Assembly (NCBI GenBank): GCA_015056145.1
Contig: SVGY01000001.1
Coordinates: 1 to 64,000 of the forward strand
DNA length: 64,000 nt
Direction: 5' to 3'
From: Clostridiales bacterium
GTDB taxonomy: Bacteria > Bacillota > Clostridia > Christensenellales > Aristaeellaceae
Shown: positions 43,643-53,679 of the stretch, piece by piece
How positions within the stretch are numbered: position 1 is the stretch's first letter
Layout: every line of letters starts with the position of its first letter
Made by a program: the position numbers and the translations under genes
Notes under the pieces: generated by a model
The model's input: the letters and a program-made list of their open reading frames with translations, nothing else
Database searches by the model: none
Told to the model about the DNA's origin: nothing

Positions 43643-44625
43643 CGGACAGCCATGAAATTGCCGTATCGGGGCGTATCCGGCTGGCAAGAAACTATCACGA
43701 TCTCCCCTTCTGCGACCAGAAGAACGCATCCACATGCCTTCAACGTGCCTATGAGGCCATGCACACCAAAACGGATCAGCTCTATACCTTGCATGTGCTC
43801 AACAGCATGCAGAAGGATGAACGGCTCTCCCTGATGGAAGAGCATCTTATCAGCGCTGATCTTCTGAAAAACGCCATGACCGGCGCCGCTCTTATCCGTA
43901 CCGACCGCAAGGTGAGCATTATGATCAACGAGGAAGATCATCTGCGCATCCAGGCCATCGAGGCGGGCAGCAACCTTGATAAGGCAGCAGAGGAAGCCTT
44001 TGAAGCGGAAGAAATTCTGGAAAAAATATGCCGTTTCAGCTTCGATCCTCAGTTTGGCTACCTTACCTCCTGCCCCACCAACACCGGCACCGGCATGCGG
44101 GCTTCCCTGATGCTTCACCTGCCCATGCTGACCCGTTTCAAGCAAATGGGCAATGTGGGTCAGAACATCGCAAAGCTGGGGCTGACCATCCGGGGCATCT
44201 ACGGCGAAGGCAGCGAAGCTCTGGGCGACCTCTACCAGGTGAGCAATCAGGTATCTCTGGGCCGCAGTGAAACGGACATCATCCAGGCCGTTACTGCCAT
44301 CGGGAAGCAGCTTATCGATATGGAAAGCGGGCTGAGAGAACGCTGCATGAAGCGGCAGCAGACCGAGCTGAAGGATACCATCATGCGCAGCTACGGCCTG
44401 ATGAAATACGCCATCACCATGGACGAGAAGGAGTTTATGCAGCACTGGAGCAATCTCAGGCTGGGCATATCCCTTTCGCTGATCCCTGTAGCGCTGACCC
44501 TTTCCGACGAGCTGCTTACCACAGCACAAAACGCCCATGTGAACAAGTTTGCAGCAGGGCGGCAGATCCCCTCTCCAAAAGAAGCCCGTTGTGAATGGAT
44601 CAGAGAATGCCTGAACCGGGCATAA
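43639..44625 (+). CDS. mcsB: Protein-arginine kinase McsB
   Basis: A 328-residue phosphagen-kinase-fold enzyme that phosphorylates arginines on CtsR and damaged proteins, marking them for ClpC-ClpP. The ATP-phosphate contact is SGRIRLARN, and the catalytic Cys is in YLTSCPTNTGTGMRASL. It is somewhat shorter than Bacillus McsB (about 360). It is coupled to mcsA through ATGA. A YwlE-type phosphatase that could reverse its action is encoded at 13.6 kb. Confidence 0.95.
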   Translation: MTDSHEIAVSGRIRLARNYHDLPFCDQKNASTCLQRAYEAMHTKTDQLYTLHVLNSMQKDERLSLMEEHLISADLLKNAMTGAALIRTDRKVSIMINEEDHLRIQAIEAGSNLDKAAEEAFEAEEILEKICRFSFDPQFGYLTSCPTNTGTGMRASLMLHLPMLTRFKQMGNVGQNIAKLGLTIRGIYGEGSEALGDLYQVSNQVSLGRSETDIIQAVTAIGKQLIDMESGLRERCMKRQQTELKDTIMRSYGLMKYAITMDEKEFMQHWSNLRLGISLSLIPVALTLSDELLTTAQNAHVNKFAAGRQIPSPKEARCEWIRECLNRA

Positions 44626-44659
44626 TATAAACCTATCGATTCAGGAGGTTTTTTACGAT

Positions 44660-47164
44660 ATGGCTTTATTCGGACGATTTACGCAAAATGCTCAGGTAGC
44701 CATCGGCGCAGCGCAGCAGGCAGCCGTGCTCCTGAAGCAGCCCTATGTGGGAACAGAGCATCTCCTTTTGGGATTGCTGAAACACCCCAACGAAATGATT
44801 TCCAGCCTGCTGCCCGAGGAAGTGACCTACGATGCCGTAATGGAAAAGGTACGCACCATGCTGGGCGAGGGTACCCGCAGCGGCGGCGGCATGCTGGAAC
44901 TGACTCCCAGAAGCAAAAAAATCCTGGAAGGATCCATTCTGGAAAGCCGTCGCCTTGGCCACAGCTTTGTTGGTACGGAGCATTTCTGGCTAGCCATTCT
45001 CCGGGAAGGCGAGGGCATTGGTGTGACCATCCTTCGGGAAATGGGCGTGGATACCAAGGAGCTCCACAGGCAGATTCTGGAATACCTGCAAAAAAACAAG
45101 CCGGACAGCTCTGCAGGCAGCGACGAGCAGGAAGAAGGCGAAGGCGGCGAACGAAAGAATGGTGGAAACGTACTTGGAAAGTATTGCCGTGATTTGACGG
45201 AGGCCGCCCAGAACGGCGAACTGGATCCTGTTATTGGCCGCACCACGGAAATTGAGCGCATTATGCAGATTATGAGCCGGCGCACCAAAAACAACCCGGT
45301 ACTCATCGGCGAGCCCGGCGTGGGCAAAAGCGCCGTGGTGGAAGGCCTTGCCCAGCTGATCGTTTCCGGCAGGGTACCCGAGACCCTCAGCGGTAAAAAG
45401 ATCCTTTCGCTGGATCTGGGCAGCATGATCGCAGGCAGTAAATATCGTGGCGAGTTTGAAGAGCGCCTCAAGGAAACCATCAAGGAAGTACGCAAGCAGG
45501 GCAACATCATCCTGTTTATTGACGAATTCCACACCATCATCGGTGCAGGCAAGGCCGAGGGCAGCATGGATGCAGCCAATATTCTCAAGCCCGCTCTTGC
45601 CCGTGGCGAACTGCAGTGCATAGGCGCAACCACGCTGGATGAATACCGCAAGAACATCGAAAAAGATGCCGCTCTGGAACGTCGCTTTCAGCCGGTCAAA
45701 GTAGGCGAGCCCACCGCCGAGGAAGCTCTGGCCATCCTCAAGGGCCTCCGGGATCGCTACGAGGCGCACCACAAGGTAAAGATCACCGACGATGCCCTGC
45801 AGGCCGCCGTCAATCTGGCAGACCGCTATATCAGCGACCGTTTCCTGCCGGACAAGGCCATCGACCTGATGGACGAAGCTGCATCCCGGGTACGCCTCAA
45901 CAGCTTTACCGCCCCGCCGGATATGAAGGAGCAGGAGCAGCGCCTGAAGGATATACAGAACAACAAAAAGGAAGCCATCGCCCATCAGGACTTTGAAAAG
46001 GCTGCTCAGCTGCGGGATGAAGAAAGAAAGCTCCAGGAAGAACTGGCAGCAAAGCGCACCCAGTGGGAACAAAGCAAAAACGCATCCCATGAGGTAGTTA
46101 CCGACGAGGATATTGCCCAGATCGTAGCCAGCTGGACCGGCGTGCCCGTGCGCAAGATGACCGAGGACGAAAGCCAGCGCCTGCTTCATATGGAAGAACT
46201 GCTCCACCAGCGGGTGGTAGGACAGGAAGAGGCCATCAGCGCCGTGAGCCGTGCCCTGCGCCGTGCCCGTGCGGGTCTGCAGGATCCCAAACGGCCCATC
46301 GGTTCCTTTATTTTCCTTGGCCCCACCGGCGTAGGCAAAACCGAACTCTGCCGTGCCCTTGGCGAAGCTATGTTTGACGACGAAAATGCTGTGATCCGCA
46401 TCGACATGAGCGAATACATGGAAAAACACAGCGTCTCCCGCCTGGTGGGTTCTCCTCCCGGCTATGTGGGCTTTGACGAAGGCGGTCAACTGACCCAGAA
46501 GGTACGCAACAAGCCCTACAGTGTTGTTCTTTTTGACGAAGTGGAAAAAGCCCATCCGGATGTGTTCAACATTCTGCTGCAAATTCTGGACGATGGACGG
46601 CTTACGGACAACACCGGCCGTGTGGTTAACTTCAAAAACACCATCATCGTTATGACCTCCAATGCCGGTGCATCCAGCATTACAAATACCCGTACCCTGG
46701 GCTTTGGCGGCACGGTGGATACCGCCCGCAATTATGAAGCCATGAAAGAACGGGTCATGAACGAAGTCAAGGATATCTTCCGGCCTGAGTTTATCAATCG
46801 TCTGGACGATCTCATCGTGTTCCATGCGCTTGAACCGGATCACATTGAAAAGATCACCGAGCTGATGCTCCATTCCGTCAGCAAGCGCCTTGACGAGAGG
46901 GGCATCCACCTGAATTACGACGGAGAAGTGATCTCCCTTCTGGCCAAAGATGGCTACGATCCCAACTATGGCGCACGACCCTTGCGCAGAACCATTCAGC
47001 GCAGCGTGGAGGACGCCCTCAGCGAAGAGATCATCGCCGGAAAGATCGCCCTTGGGGATGCGGTACGGCTGTATGTGAAGGACGGCAAAATCGCCTTTGA
47101 AAAAATGTCGGAAGTTCTGGAAAACAAGCCTCTGACCGCAGCAGCCGAGGAAGTGGAGCTGTAA
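44660..47164 (+). CDS. clpC: Clp protease ATP-binding subunit ClpC
   Basis: An 834-residue AAA+ unfoldase. The N-domain (about 1-150) is the McsB/phospho-arginine adaptor-binding type. AAA domain 1 has [13 protein letters not shown]; a UVR-containing middle domain ([19 protein letters not shown]) follows; AAA domain 2 has [13 protein letters not shown], followed by a ClpP-docking loop region. It unfolds CtsR and arginine-phosphorylated proteins for ClpP. It ends the ctsR operon and is closed by a shared terminator. Confidence 0.97.
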   Translation: MALFGRFTQNAQVAIGAAQQAAVLLKQPYVGTEHLLLGLLKHPNEMISSLLPEEVTYDAVMEKVRTMLGEGTRSGGGMLELTPRSKKILEGSILESRRLGHSFVGTEHFWLAILREGEGIGVTILREMGVDTKELHRQILEYLQKNKPDSSAGSDEQEEGEGGERKNGGNVLGKYCRDLTEAAQNGELDPVIGRTTEIERIMQIMSRRTKNNPVLIGEPGVGKSAVVEGLAQLIVSGRVPETLSGKKILSLDLGSMIAGSKYRGEFEERLKETIKEVRKQGNIILFIDEFHTIIGAGKAEGSMDAANILKPALARGELQCIGATTLDEYRKNIEKDAALERRFQPVKVGEPTAEEALAILKGLRDRYEAHHKVKITDDALQAAVNLADRYISDRFLPDKAIDLMDEAASRVRLNSFTAPPDMKEQEQRLKDIQNNKKEAIAHQDFEKAAQLRDEERKLQEELAAKRTQWEQSKNASHEVVTDEDIAQIVASWTGVPVRKMTEDESQRLLHMEELLHQRVVGQEEAISAVSRALRRARAGLQDPKRPIGSFIFLGPTGVGKTELCRALGEAMFDDENAVIRIDMSEYMEKHSVSRLVGSPPGYVGFDEGGQLTQKVRNKPYSVVLFDEVEKAHPDVFNILLQILDDGRLTDNTGRVVNFKNTIIVMTSNAGASSITNTRTLGFGGTVDTARNYEAMKERVMNEVKDIFRPEFINRLDDLIVFHALEPDHIEKITELMLHSVSKRLDERGIHLNYDGEVISLLAKDGYDPNYGARPLRRTIQRSVEDALSEEIIAGKIALGDAVRLYVKDGKIAFEKMSEVLENKPLTAAAEEVEL

Positions 47165-47181
47165 CGGATTATGGCAACACC

Positions 47182-47219
47182 AAACCCCGGAAAGAGCAAT
47201 TGCTCCTTCCGGGGTTTTT
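47182..47219. terminator. Bidirectional intrinsic terminator after clpC
   Basis: AAACCCCGGAA pairs with TTCCGGGGTTT around a loop that itself contains AGAGCAATTGCTC; T-runs lie on both strands. Confidence 0.87.
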
Positions 47220-47233
47220 GTAGCTTGGAATGA

Positions 47234-49093
47234 TTATTTTTCAGCTTCCTGAACGTTTTGCTCCCCATCCAGCATTCTGTGGAACTGGGTCTCATAAAGC
47301 TGGCGATAAATGCCGTCTTCGATCTGAAGCAATTCCTCATGGGTTCCCTGCTGAGCGATAACGCCGTCCTTCAGGGCCATGATCTTGTCCGCAGCCAGAA
47401 TGGTGGACAAGCGGTGTGCGATAACAATGCTGGTGCGTCCCTTCATCAGCACTTCCAGCGCATCCTGAATGGCGCTTTCGGAAATGGAGTCAAGGGCGGA
47501 AGTGGCTTCGTCAAGGATAAGAATCTTGGGATCCTTCAACACAACCCGGGCAATGGACAGACGCTGTTTCTCGCCGCCGGAAAGCTTGAGACCACGGTTG
47601 CCCACCATGGTGTCGTAGCCATCGGGCTGCTCCATGATGAAATCATGAATATTGGCCACACGGCAGGCCTCTTCAAGTTCCTCGTCCGTGGCATCGGTTT
47701 TGGCATAGCGGAGATTTTCACGGATGGTGCCGTTGAAAAGGTAGGTGTCCTGCGTAACCATGCCAATCTGCTGGCGCAGGTACTCCACATCATAATCCCG
47801 CACATCCACGCCGCCAACCTTCACTGCGCCGCCCCATACGTCGTACAGGCGGGGGATCAGGTTGATGATGGTGGATTTGCCACTGCCGGAAGGACCCACG
47901 ATGGCGTACATCTTGCCATGCTCCACTGTGAAGTGGATATCCTTAAGAATCTCGATATCCTCCTGATAACCGAACTTCACATGGTCAAAGGCGATCTCCA
48001 CATTGTCAAGAGCAGGCTTCTTTGCGTTTTCGGGAGACTGGATCTCGATCTTGCGGTCGAAATAATCAAAAATGCGGGTAAATAGTGCAAGGCTGCGGGT
48101 GAAATCAACACCGATATTCAGCAGAGATTCCACCGGGCGGTAAAGCCTGTTGATAAGGGCAACCATGGCTGTGATCATACCCACGGTAAGGGTGGTATCG
48201 CCGCCCCTGATGATTAGGAAGCCGCCGGCAAAGTAGATCAGCAGCGGACCAATTTGGGTAAAAATGCCCATAATGAGCCGGAACCAGCGGCCGCTCATCT
48301 GCTCCTTGAGGCCCAGACGGGTCACTTCCTTGTTGACGGTAACAAACTCATCGTATTCCAGCTTTTCCCGGGTAAAGAGCTTAACCAGCAACGAACCGCT
48401 CACGCTCAGGGTTTCGTTGATCATCTGGTTCATTTCGTCGCTCTTCTGCTGGCTTTCGGAAAGCAGCTTCCAGCGGGTACGGCCAGCCGACCGGGTGGGA
48501 AGTACCAGCAGCGGAATGGCCAGCATGCCCACGATGGCCATCTTCCAGTTCATGGTAAACAAAGCCACCACAGTGCTGACGACCACTGCAATATTGCTGA
48601 CGATATTGCTCATCACACTGGTGATCACTGAGGATATACCGTTGATATCGGAATTCATGCGGGTGATGATATCGCCCTGTTTTTCCGTGGTAAAAAAGGA
48701 GTGGGACATGTGCTGCAGATGATCGTACATCTGGTTTTTCATATCAAAAACAATGTGCTGGGAAATCCAGGAATTAAGGTAACTGGAAAACACATTGACG
48801 CATTGGGACAAAAGCAGCGTAAGGAAGGCATAACAAATCAGCTTGATGAGGGGGCCCAGGGTGGGGCCAAGCAACGCTTCGTCCACAATGCGGCCGGTAA
48901 TAATGGAAGGCAAAAGACCGAGCCATGCAGAAAGCAGCAGCGTGGCAAACACCAGTATGAATTTGAACCAATAAGGCTTTATGTATGAGAAAATCCTTTT
49001 CACAAGACCCATGGTCACTACCGGCTTGTTGGCCTTCTCTTCTTCCGTAAGGAATCCTCTGGGGCCCAATGCTCCACCGAATCTTGGTGGCAT
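47234..49093 (-). CDS. ABC exporter (multidrug/lipid type), fused membrane and ATPase domains
   Basis: A 619-residue half-transporter that should work as a homodimer, or with a partner not seen here. Residues 50-345 hold six membrane helices (for example FKFILVFATLLLSAWLGLLP). The ATPase domain has Walker A GPSGSGKSTIINLIP, the Q-loop MVTQDTYLF, signature LSGGEKQRLSIAR and Walker B ILILDEATSALD. The extended N-terminal start (PPRFGGALGPRG) is typical of one of the paired BmrCD/LmrCD-like exporters. No partner gene lies next to it. The substrate is unknown. Confidence 0.92.
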   Translation of the reverse strand: MPPRFGGALGPRGFLTEEEKANKPVVTMGLVKRIFSYIKPYWFKFILVFATLLLSAWLGLLPSIITGRIVDEALLGPTLGPLIKLICYAFLTLLLSQCVNVFSSYLNSWISQHIVFDMKNQMYDHLQHMSHSFFTTEKQGDIITRMNSDINGISSVITSVMSNIVSNIAVVVSTVVALFTMNWKMAIVGMLAIPLLVLPTRSAGRTRWKLLSESQQKSDEMNQMINETLSVSGSLLVKLFTREKLEYDEFVTVNKEVTRLGLKEQMSGRWFRLIMGIFTQIGPLLIYFAGGFLIIRGGDTTLTVGMITAMVALINRLYRPVESLLNIGVDFTRSLALFTRIFDYFDRKIEIQSPENAKKPALDNVEIAFDHVKFGYQEDIEILKDIHFTVEHGKMYAIVGPSGSGKSTIINLIPRLYDVWGGAVKVGGVDVRDYDVEYLRQQIGMVTQDTYLFNGTIRENLRYAKTDATDEELEEACRVANIHDFIMEQPDGYDTMVGNRGLKLSGGEKQRLSIARVVLKDPKILILDEATSALDSISESAIQDALEVLMKGRTSIVIAHRLSTILAADKIMALKDGVIAQQGTHEELLQIEDGIYRQLYETQFHRMLDGEQNVQEAEK

Positions 49094-49235
49094 AGTTCAT
49101 CCATCCTTTCGTTTTTCTTTGGAATAGGGCGTTTCATTTCGTTATCCAAAGTTCAACACAATACAGCCGTTTCCCTTCTGCATAGCGAACTTTACAGCAT
49201 AATAATAAATGGATGTGTTCTTTTTGTGAAAAATA

Positions 49236-49244
49236 TGGTATAAT
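49236..49244 (+). promoter_or_regulatory. Extended -10 promoter for the CNNM/CorC-type gene
   Basis: TGG-TATAAT (49236-49244) about 48 bases before the TTG start; no good -35. Confidence 0.5.
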
Positions 49245-49292
49245 GGTTTATCATGCGGTGTCACAACCGCCAACATTAAAGGAGGGTTTCCC

Positions 49293-50651
49293 TTGGACGA
49301 GCCTATAGGCAGTCAAATTTTACTCCAGGTCATCCTTATTCTCATCAACGCATTCTTTGCGGCAACGGAAACGTCCGTTGTGTCCCTGAACGAAAACAAA
49401 ATCCGTAAACAGGCGGAATCCGGCGACGCCAAAGCCAAGCTTATGCTGAAAGTGGTGGAATCTCCCACAAAGTTCCTCTCCACCATTCAGGTATGCATTA
49501 CTTTGAGCGGTTTTCTTGCCAGTGCCTTTGCATCGGAGACCTTTGCGTCCCTGCTGTGCAAAGCGCTCAAGAACGCTGGGTTTACTTTATTGCCTGAAAA
49601 AGCGCTCCTGAGCCTGTGCATGGTTGTAGTCACGCTGATTCTGAGCTTCTTCATGATCGTTCTGGGCGAACTGACCCCCAAGCGCATTGCGCTGCAGTAC
49701 CCCGAAAAAATCGCCCGGTTTACCTGCGGCGTGATCAGCTTCATGTCCAAGCTGTTTACTCCCGTGGTATGGCTTCTTTCCTCCAGCACCAATCTGGCGC
49801 TGAAGATTCTGCGCATCAAGCCTGATGATTCCAGCGAGGAAGTAACAGAAGAAGAAATCCGCATGATGGTGGATATCGGCAGCGAAAGCGGCGCCATCGA
49901 ACAGGATGAGCGTACCATGATCGAAAACATTTTTGAATTCAACAACATGACCGCCGCCGACATCATGGTACACCGTATCGAAGTGGTAGCCCTGCATGTG
50001 GAGGATTCCCAGGAAGAGATTCTTGCCACCATTCAGCAAAGCGGCCTCAGCCGTTTCCCTGTATACAACAGCGATATCGATGATATCGTTGGCGTGCTCA
50101 ATACCCGTGATTTCCTGCTGAACACCCACGCAGCCCATCCCAAGCCTATCCGGCAGCTGCTCCGCTCCGCCTATCTGGTACCGGAAACCGTTCCTGCTGA
50201 TACGCTCTTCAGCGATATGCAGAAAAAAAAGGTGCATCTGGCCATCGTGGTGGACGAATACGGCGGCATGAGCGGCATCGTCACTATGGAAGATCTTCTG
50301 GAAGAAATCGTGGGCAATATCTACGACGAATTTGATCCTACCGAGGAGAAAGAGATCGAAGCCATCGGCGATAACCAATGGCGGGTAGATGGTTCCGTGG
50401 ACTTGGAAGTGCTGGCGGATACGCTGGGCATCTCCCTCCCCCTGGATGACGAATACGATACCCTCGGCGGCATGATCTTTAGCACTTTCTCCAGCATTCC
50501 TGAGGACGGCAGCACCCCCGAGCTTGATATTCACGGGCTGCACATCAAGGTGGAATCCATCTGTGACCACCGTATCGAAACCGTTCTTTTGAGCAAACTC
50601 ACCCCGAAGGAAGACAGCGAAACCGACCACTCCGACGAGGAAAAACAATGA
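49293..50651 (+). CDS. CNNM/CorC-family membrane protein (DUF21, CBS pair, transporter-associated domain)
   Basis: A 452-residue protein often annotated as hemolysin. The N-terminal DUF21 domain (about 1-190) has four membrane segments (for example [20 protein letters not shown]); a CBS pair spans about 205-330 ([12 protein letters not shown] and [24 protein letters not shown]); the C-terminal CorC_HlyC domain follows. The family is linked to magnesium export or regulation. The start is TTG at 49293 with AAAGGAGGG upstream, and the short N-terminal region before the first helix fits. It overlaps the HAD gene by four bases. Confidence 0.92.
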   Translation: MDEPIGSQILLQVILILINAFFAATETSVVSLNENKIRKQAESGDAKAKLMLKVVESPTKFLSTIQVCITLSGFLASAFASETFASLLCKALKNAGFTLLPEKALLSLCMVVVTLILSFFMIVLGELTPKRIALQYPEKIARFTCGVISFMSKLFTPVVWLLSSSTNLALKILRIKPDDSSEEVTEEEIRMMVDIGSESGAIEQDERTMIENIFEFNNMTAADIMVHRIEVVALHVEDSQEEILATIQQSGLSRFPVYNSDIDDIVGVLNTRDFLLNTHAAHPKPIRQLLRSAYLVPETVPADTLFSDMQKKKVHLAIVVDEYGGMSGIVTMEDLLEEIVGNIYDEFDPTEEKEIEAIGDNQWRVDGSVDLEVLADTLGISLPLDDEYDTLGGMIFSTFSSIPEDGSTPELDIHGLHIKVESICDHRIETVLLSKLTPKEDSETDHSDEEKQ

Positions 50652-51274
50652 AGTACCTTCATCTGTTCTGGGATTTTGACGGAACGCTATACAACAGCTA
50701 TCCTCAAATCGTCCGTGCGCTGAGGCGCACCTATGAAACTACCGGTCATTCTGCTCCGGAAGATAAAGTGCTCCTTGAGCGAATGAAAAATTCCGGCTTT
50801 TACGCACTCTCTCTGGCATCAGAGGAAACCGGAATTGACGTTCAGGTGCTCCGTAGCCGTTACACCGCCTTTCATGCCGAAGAAACGGAATTTCCTCCTT
50901 ATGAAGGCATGGTGAATTGTGTAAAAAGGCTCAGCGAAGCCGGAGTGTCCCATTACCTGTATACCCACCGTGACAGGAAAGCCTTATGGCATCTGGAAAG
51001 AGACGGCGTTGCCCATCTTTTCCAGGATGCAGTCACATCCGACGACGGTTTTCCCATGAAGCCCAAGCCCGATGCCCTGCTGGCGATGATCCAGAGAAAC
51101 AATCTGAAGCCTGAACAATGCCTGATGATCGGCGACAGGGAAATAGACATTCTCAGCGGAAACGGCGCAGGCATGGACGGTCTGATGTTCGATCCGGATC
51201 GCTTTTATCCGGAAAGCACGGCTATTTCTTCCGTGTGCAGCATGGAAGAAATAGTCCGGTTGTTCGGCGCATAA
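50648..51274 (+). CDS. HAD-family hydrolase (phosphatase)
   Basis: A 208-residue haloacid dehalogenase-type phosphatase. Motif I is FWDFDGTLYNS (nucleophile and acid Asp), motif II is YTHRD, and the last motif is MIGDREIDILSGNGAG. A helical cap lies between motif I and II. The substrate is unknown; related short proteins act on phosphoglycolate or sugar phosphates. It overlaps the CNNM gene by ATGA. A 17-bp perfect inverted repeat follows the gene. Confidence 0.9.
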   Translation: MKYLHLFWDFDGTLYNSYPQIVRALRRTYETTGHSAPEDKVLLERMKNSGFYALSLASEETGIDVQVLRSRYTAFHAEETEFPPYEGMVNCVKRLSEAGVSHYLYTHRDRKALWHLERDGVAHLFQDAVTSDDGFPMKPKPDALLAMIQRNNLKPEQCLMIGDREIDILSGNGAGMDGLMFDPDRFYPESTAISSVCSMEEIVRLFGA

Positions 51275-51287
51275 CAGCATGAATATG

Positions 51288-51331
51288 TTTTGGGGCAAAT
51301 GCGACAAAAAAACCTCGCATTTGCCCCAAAA
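51288..51331. repeat. 17-bp perfect inverted repeat after the HAD gene, terminator-like but without a U-run
   Basis: TTTTGGGGCAAATGCGA (51288-51304) is exactly complementary to 51315-51331, with a 10-base loop containing seven A. The 3' side runs into A rather than T on the plus strand, so it is not a canonical intrinsic terminator. Confidence 0.7.
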
Positions 51332-51346
51332 AAACGGGAAAAAAAC

Positions 51347-51375
51347 TTGCTTATTTCCCTTTACTCGGTTACAAT
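51347..51375 (+). promoter_or_regulatory. Promoter for SRP RNA
   Basis: TTGCTT (51347-51352), 17 bases, TACAAT (51370-51375), about six bases before the RNA's first paired base. Confidence 0.7.
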
Positions 51376-51381
51376 GGTTAA

Positions 51382-51512
51382 GCCGTATGCATGATGACGG
51401 TTGAGTCCTGTGCGATTTCAATACGTGAACCCTGTCAGGTCCGGAAGGAAGCAGCAGTAAGCGTGGTTTGGGATGTGCTGCGGGGTTGCTCGGCTTGAGT
51501 GTATGCGGTTTT
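51382..51512 (+). ncRNA. ffs: Signal recognition particle RNA (4.5S-like)
   Basis: The conserved helix-8 core is present (CAGGTCCGGAAGG, then AAGCAGCAG), which binds Ffh. The 5' end CCGTATGCA pairs along nine positions with TGTATGCGG at the 3' end, two of them or three being G-T pairs, giving an RNA of about 130 bases. A T-run follows the closing stem. It has its own promoter. The glyA ATG is only 26 bases further on, so part of glyA mRNA may begin as read-through of this RNA. Confidence 0.93.
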
Positions 51513-51538
51513 TTATAAGCATGGAGGGGAAACACAAG

Positions 51539-52789
51539 ATGAATTATTCGCACGTTATGAAGGCAGATCCAGCAGTATTCCAGGCAATGTCTGATGAAGT
51601 AGCCCGCCAGCGCGCTCACATTGAGCTGATCGCTTCCGAAAACTTTGTCACGCCCGCCGTCATGGAGGCCATGGGCTCTCCCCTGACCAACAAATATGCC
51701 GAAGGCTATCCTGCAAAGCGTTACTACGGCGGCTGCCAGTATGTGGACGTAGTAGAGGATCTGGCTCGTGACCGTGCCAAGGAGCTCTTTGGCGCCGAGC
51801 ATGCCAATGTGCAGCCCCACAGCGGCGCACAGGCCAACACTGCGGTCTATTTTGCCATGCTCAACCCCGGCGATACCGTTCTGGGCATGAACCTGTCCCA
51901 CGGCGGCCATCTGACCCATGGCAGCCCCGTGAACATCAGCGGTAAGTACTTCAACTTTGTCCCCTATGGCGTGGATGAAAACACCGGCCGCATCGATTAC
52001 GACGTTGTGCGCAATCTGGCGTTGGAAAACAAGCCCAAGCTCATCGTCGCAGGCGCTTCCGCCTATCCCCGTGCCATTGACTTTGCCCGTCTTTCCGAGA
52101 TTGCCAAGGAAGTGGGCGCTCTGTTTATGGTGGATATGGCCCACATTGCAGGCCTGGTTGCTGCCGGCCAGCATGAAAGTCCTGTCCCCTATGCTGATTT
52201 TGTTACCACCACCACTCATAAAACCCTGCGTGGCCCCCGTGGCGGCATGATCCTTTGCAAGGAAGAATATGCCAAGGCTATTGACAAGGCCATTTTCCCC
52301 GGCACCCAGGGCGGCCCTCTGATGCATGTAATCGCCGCCAAGGCCGTCTGCTTCGGCGAAGCTCTGCAGCCTGCCTTCAAGGAATATCAGCAGCAGATCG
52401 TTCGCAACGCCAAGGCTCTGGAAAACGCATTCCGTGCCAATGACATCAAGATGGTTTCCGATGGTACCGATAATCATCTGATCCTTATCGATCTGACCAA
52501 TACCGAACGTACCGGCAAGGAGCTGGAAGCTCTGCTGGGTCTGTGCAACATTACCGTCAACAAGAACACCATCCCCGGTGAACAGCGCAGCCCCTTCATC
52601 ACCAGCGGTGTGCGTGTGGGTACCCCTGCCGTTACCACCCGTGGCATGAAGGAAGAAGATATGGTAAAGATTGCCGGCTTCATCCGCAGAGTCATCGACG
52701 GCGGCGAGGAGGCTTGCCCTGCCGTGAAGGCCGAAGTGGAAGAGATGATGAAGGCCTTCCCTCTCTACGAAGGTTATCCCAATGACTGA
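51539..52789 (+). CDS. glyA: Serine hydroxymethyltransferase
   Basis: A 416-residue PLP enzyme that interconverts serine and glycine and loads one-carbon units on tetrahydrofolate. Key parts are [35 protein letters not shown] and the Schiff-base Lys in [15 protein letters not shown] use the ATG at 51539 after GGAGGGG; the frame is open upstream but overlaps SRP RNA. There is no room for a separate promoter after the SRP RNA. Its stop overlaps the YraN gene by eight bases. Confidence 0.97.
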   Translation: MNYSHVMKADPAVFQAMSDEVARQRAHIELIASENFVTPAVMEAMGSPLTNKYAEGYPAKRYYGGCQYVDVVEDLARDRAKELFGAEHANVQPHSGAQANTAVYFAMLNPGDTVLGMNLSHGGHLTHGSPVNISGKYFNFVPYGVDENTGRIDYDVVRNLALENKPKLIVAGASAYPRAIDFARLSEIAKEVGALFMVDMAHIAGLVAAGQHESPVPYADFVTTTTHKTLRGPRGGMILCKEEYAKAIDKAIFPGTQGGPLMHVIAAKAVCFGEALQPAFKEYQQQIVRNAKALENAFRANDIKMVSDGTDNHLILIDLTNTERTGKELEALLGLCNITVNKNTIPGEQRSPFITSGVRVGTPAVTTRGMKEEDMVKIAGFIRRVIDGGEEACPAVKAEVEEMMKAFPLYEGYPND

Positions 52790-53141
52790 TAAAACCGCAT
52801 ATTTCAAGGGCCTGGCAGGCGAAGATGCCGCCGCCGGTTTCCTTGGTGCGAAGGGAATGGTACTGCTTCACCAGCGGTACCATTCTCCTTTTGGGGAAAT
52901 CGACCTGGTAATGCAGGATGGCGATGTGCTCGCTTTTGTGGAGGTCAAATCCCGCCCCGACGGAAGGGTGCACAGCGGCGAATACGCCGTTAGCCCCGGC
53001 AAGCAGCGGCGCATTATTCAGACAGCACGGTGCTATCTTGCAGAAAATCCATGGACCGGCGTGATCCGTTTTGATGTGGTGGAGCTGACGCTGGATGGCA
53101 TTCGTCATTTGCCAAACGCCTTTGAGGGAAGGGAGTGGTAA
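52782..53141 (+). CDS. YraN/UPF0102 family endonuclease-like protein
   Basis: A 119-residue protein of the UPF0102 family, which has an archaeal Holliday-junction-resolvase-like nuclease fold. Visible are [31 protein letters not shown] (the E-I-D and ExK nuclease core) and [14 protein letters not shown] biological role has not been settled. It overlaps glyA by eight bases and is followed one base later by a GNAT gene. Confidence 0.9.
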   Translation: MTDKTAYFKGLAGEDAAAGFLGAKGMVLLHQRYHSPFGEIDLVMQDGDVLAFVEVKSRPDGRVHSGEYAVSPGKQRRIIQTARCYLAENPWTGVIRFDVVELTLDGIRHLPNAFEGREW

Positions 53142-53142
53142 G

Positions 53143-53613
53143 ATGCTCCTTGAAACTGCTCGCTGCCTCATTCGCCCTTTTTGTCCCGATGACGCATCTG
53201 CACTATGGGAAATTCTCGGAGACCCGGAGGTGATGCGCTTTATCGAGCCAGTTTTTTCCTTGGAAAAGACAAAGCTCTTTCTCCAGCAAGCAGGTATGTG
53301 CACTCCTCCACTTGTATATGCACTGATCCACAAGGCATGCAACCGGCTTATAGGTCAGGTGATCTTCCACCCTTTTGGTGAAGATGCCTACGAAATCGGA
53401 TGGCTTCTGCACCGGGATTACTGGGGCCACGGCATTGCCGATGAGGTAACAAAAGCTCTGATGGCCCATGCAAAGTCGATGGGTATTTCATCATGCATTA
53501 TTGAGTGCAGTTGCAGGCAAGAAGCATCACGTCACATTGCATTAAAGAACGGCTTCCGCTGCATATCCACAGAAGATGAACTTGAAACCTATCATCTGGC
53601 ACTGAACTTGTAA
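53143..53613 (+). CDS. GNAT-family N-acetyltransferase (RimJ/RimL-like)
   Basis: A 156-residue acetyltransferase. The start LLETARCLIRPFCPDDASAL is the RimJ/RimL-type first strand; the core EIGWLLHRDYWGHGIADEVTKAL carries the acetyl-CoA loop (Q/RxxGxG-like WGHGIA), and the end SRHIALKNGF is typical. The substrate is unknown. I use the ATG at 53143, with GGGAGTGG upstream. It is the last gene of the glyA group and is closed by a terminator. Confidence 0.88.
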   Translation: MLLETARCLIRPFCPDDASALWEILGDPEVMRFIEPVFSLEKTKLFLQQAGMCTPPLVYALIHKACNRLIGQVIFHPFGEDAYEIGWLLHRDYWGHGIADEVTKALMAHAKSMGISSCIIECSCRQEASRHIALKNGFRCISTEDELETYHLALNL

Positions 53614-53621
53614 GTATATCA

Positions 53622-53667
53622 AAAAAACCGACCCCTGATGGAAAACCATCCAGGGGCCGGTTTTTGA
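53622..53667. terminator. Bidirectional intrinsic terminator
   Basis: AAAACCG plus ACCCCTGATGG pairs with CCATCCAGGGG plus CCGGTTTT around a 4-base loop, with one unpaired base. Confidence 0.85.
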
Positions 53668-53679
53668 TTGAGTTGATAC

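Noticed and set aside
44990-46909. A 639-codon open frame on the minus strand
   Set aside because: It lies entirely antisense to clpC and has no family motif.
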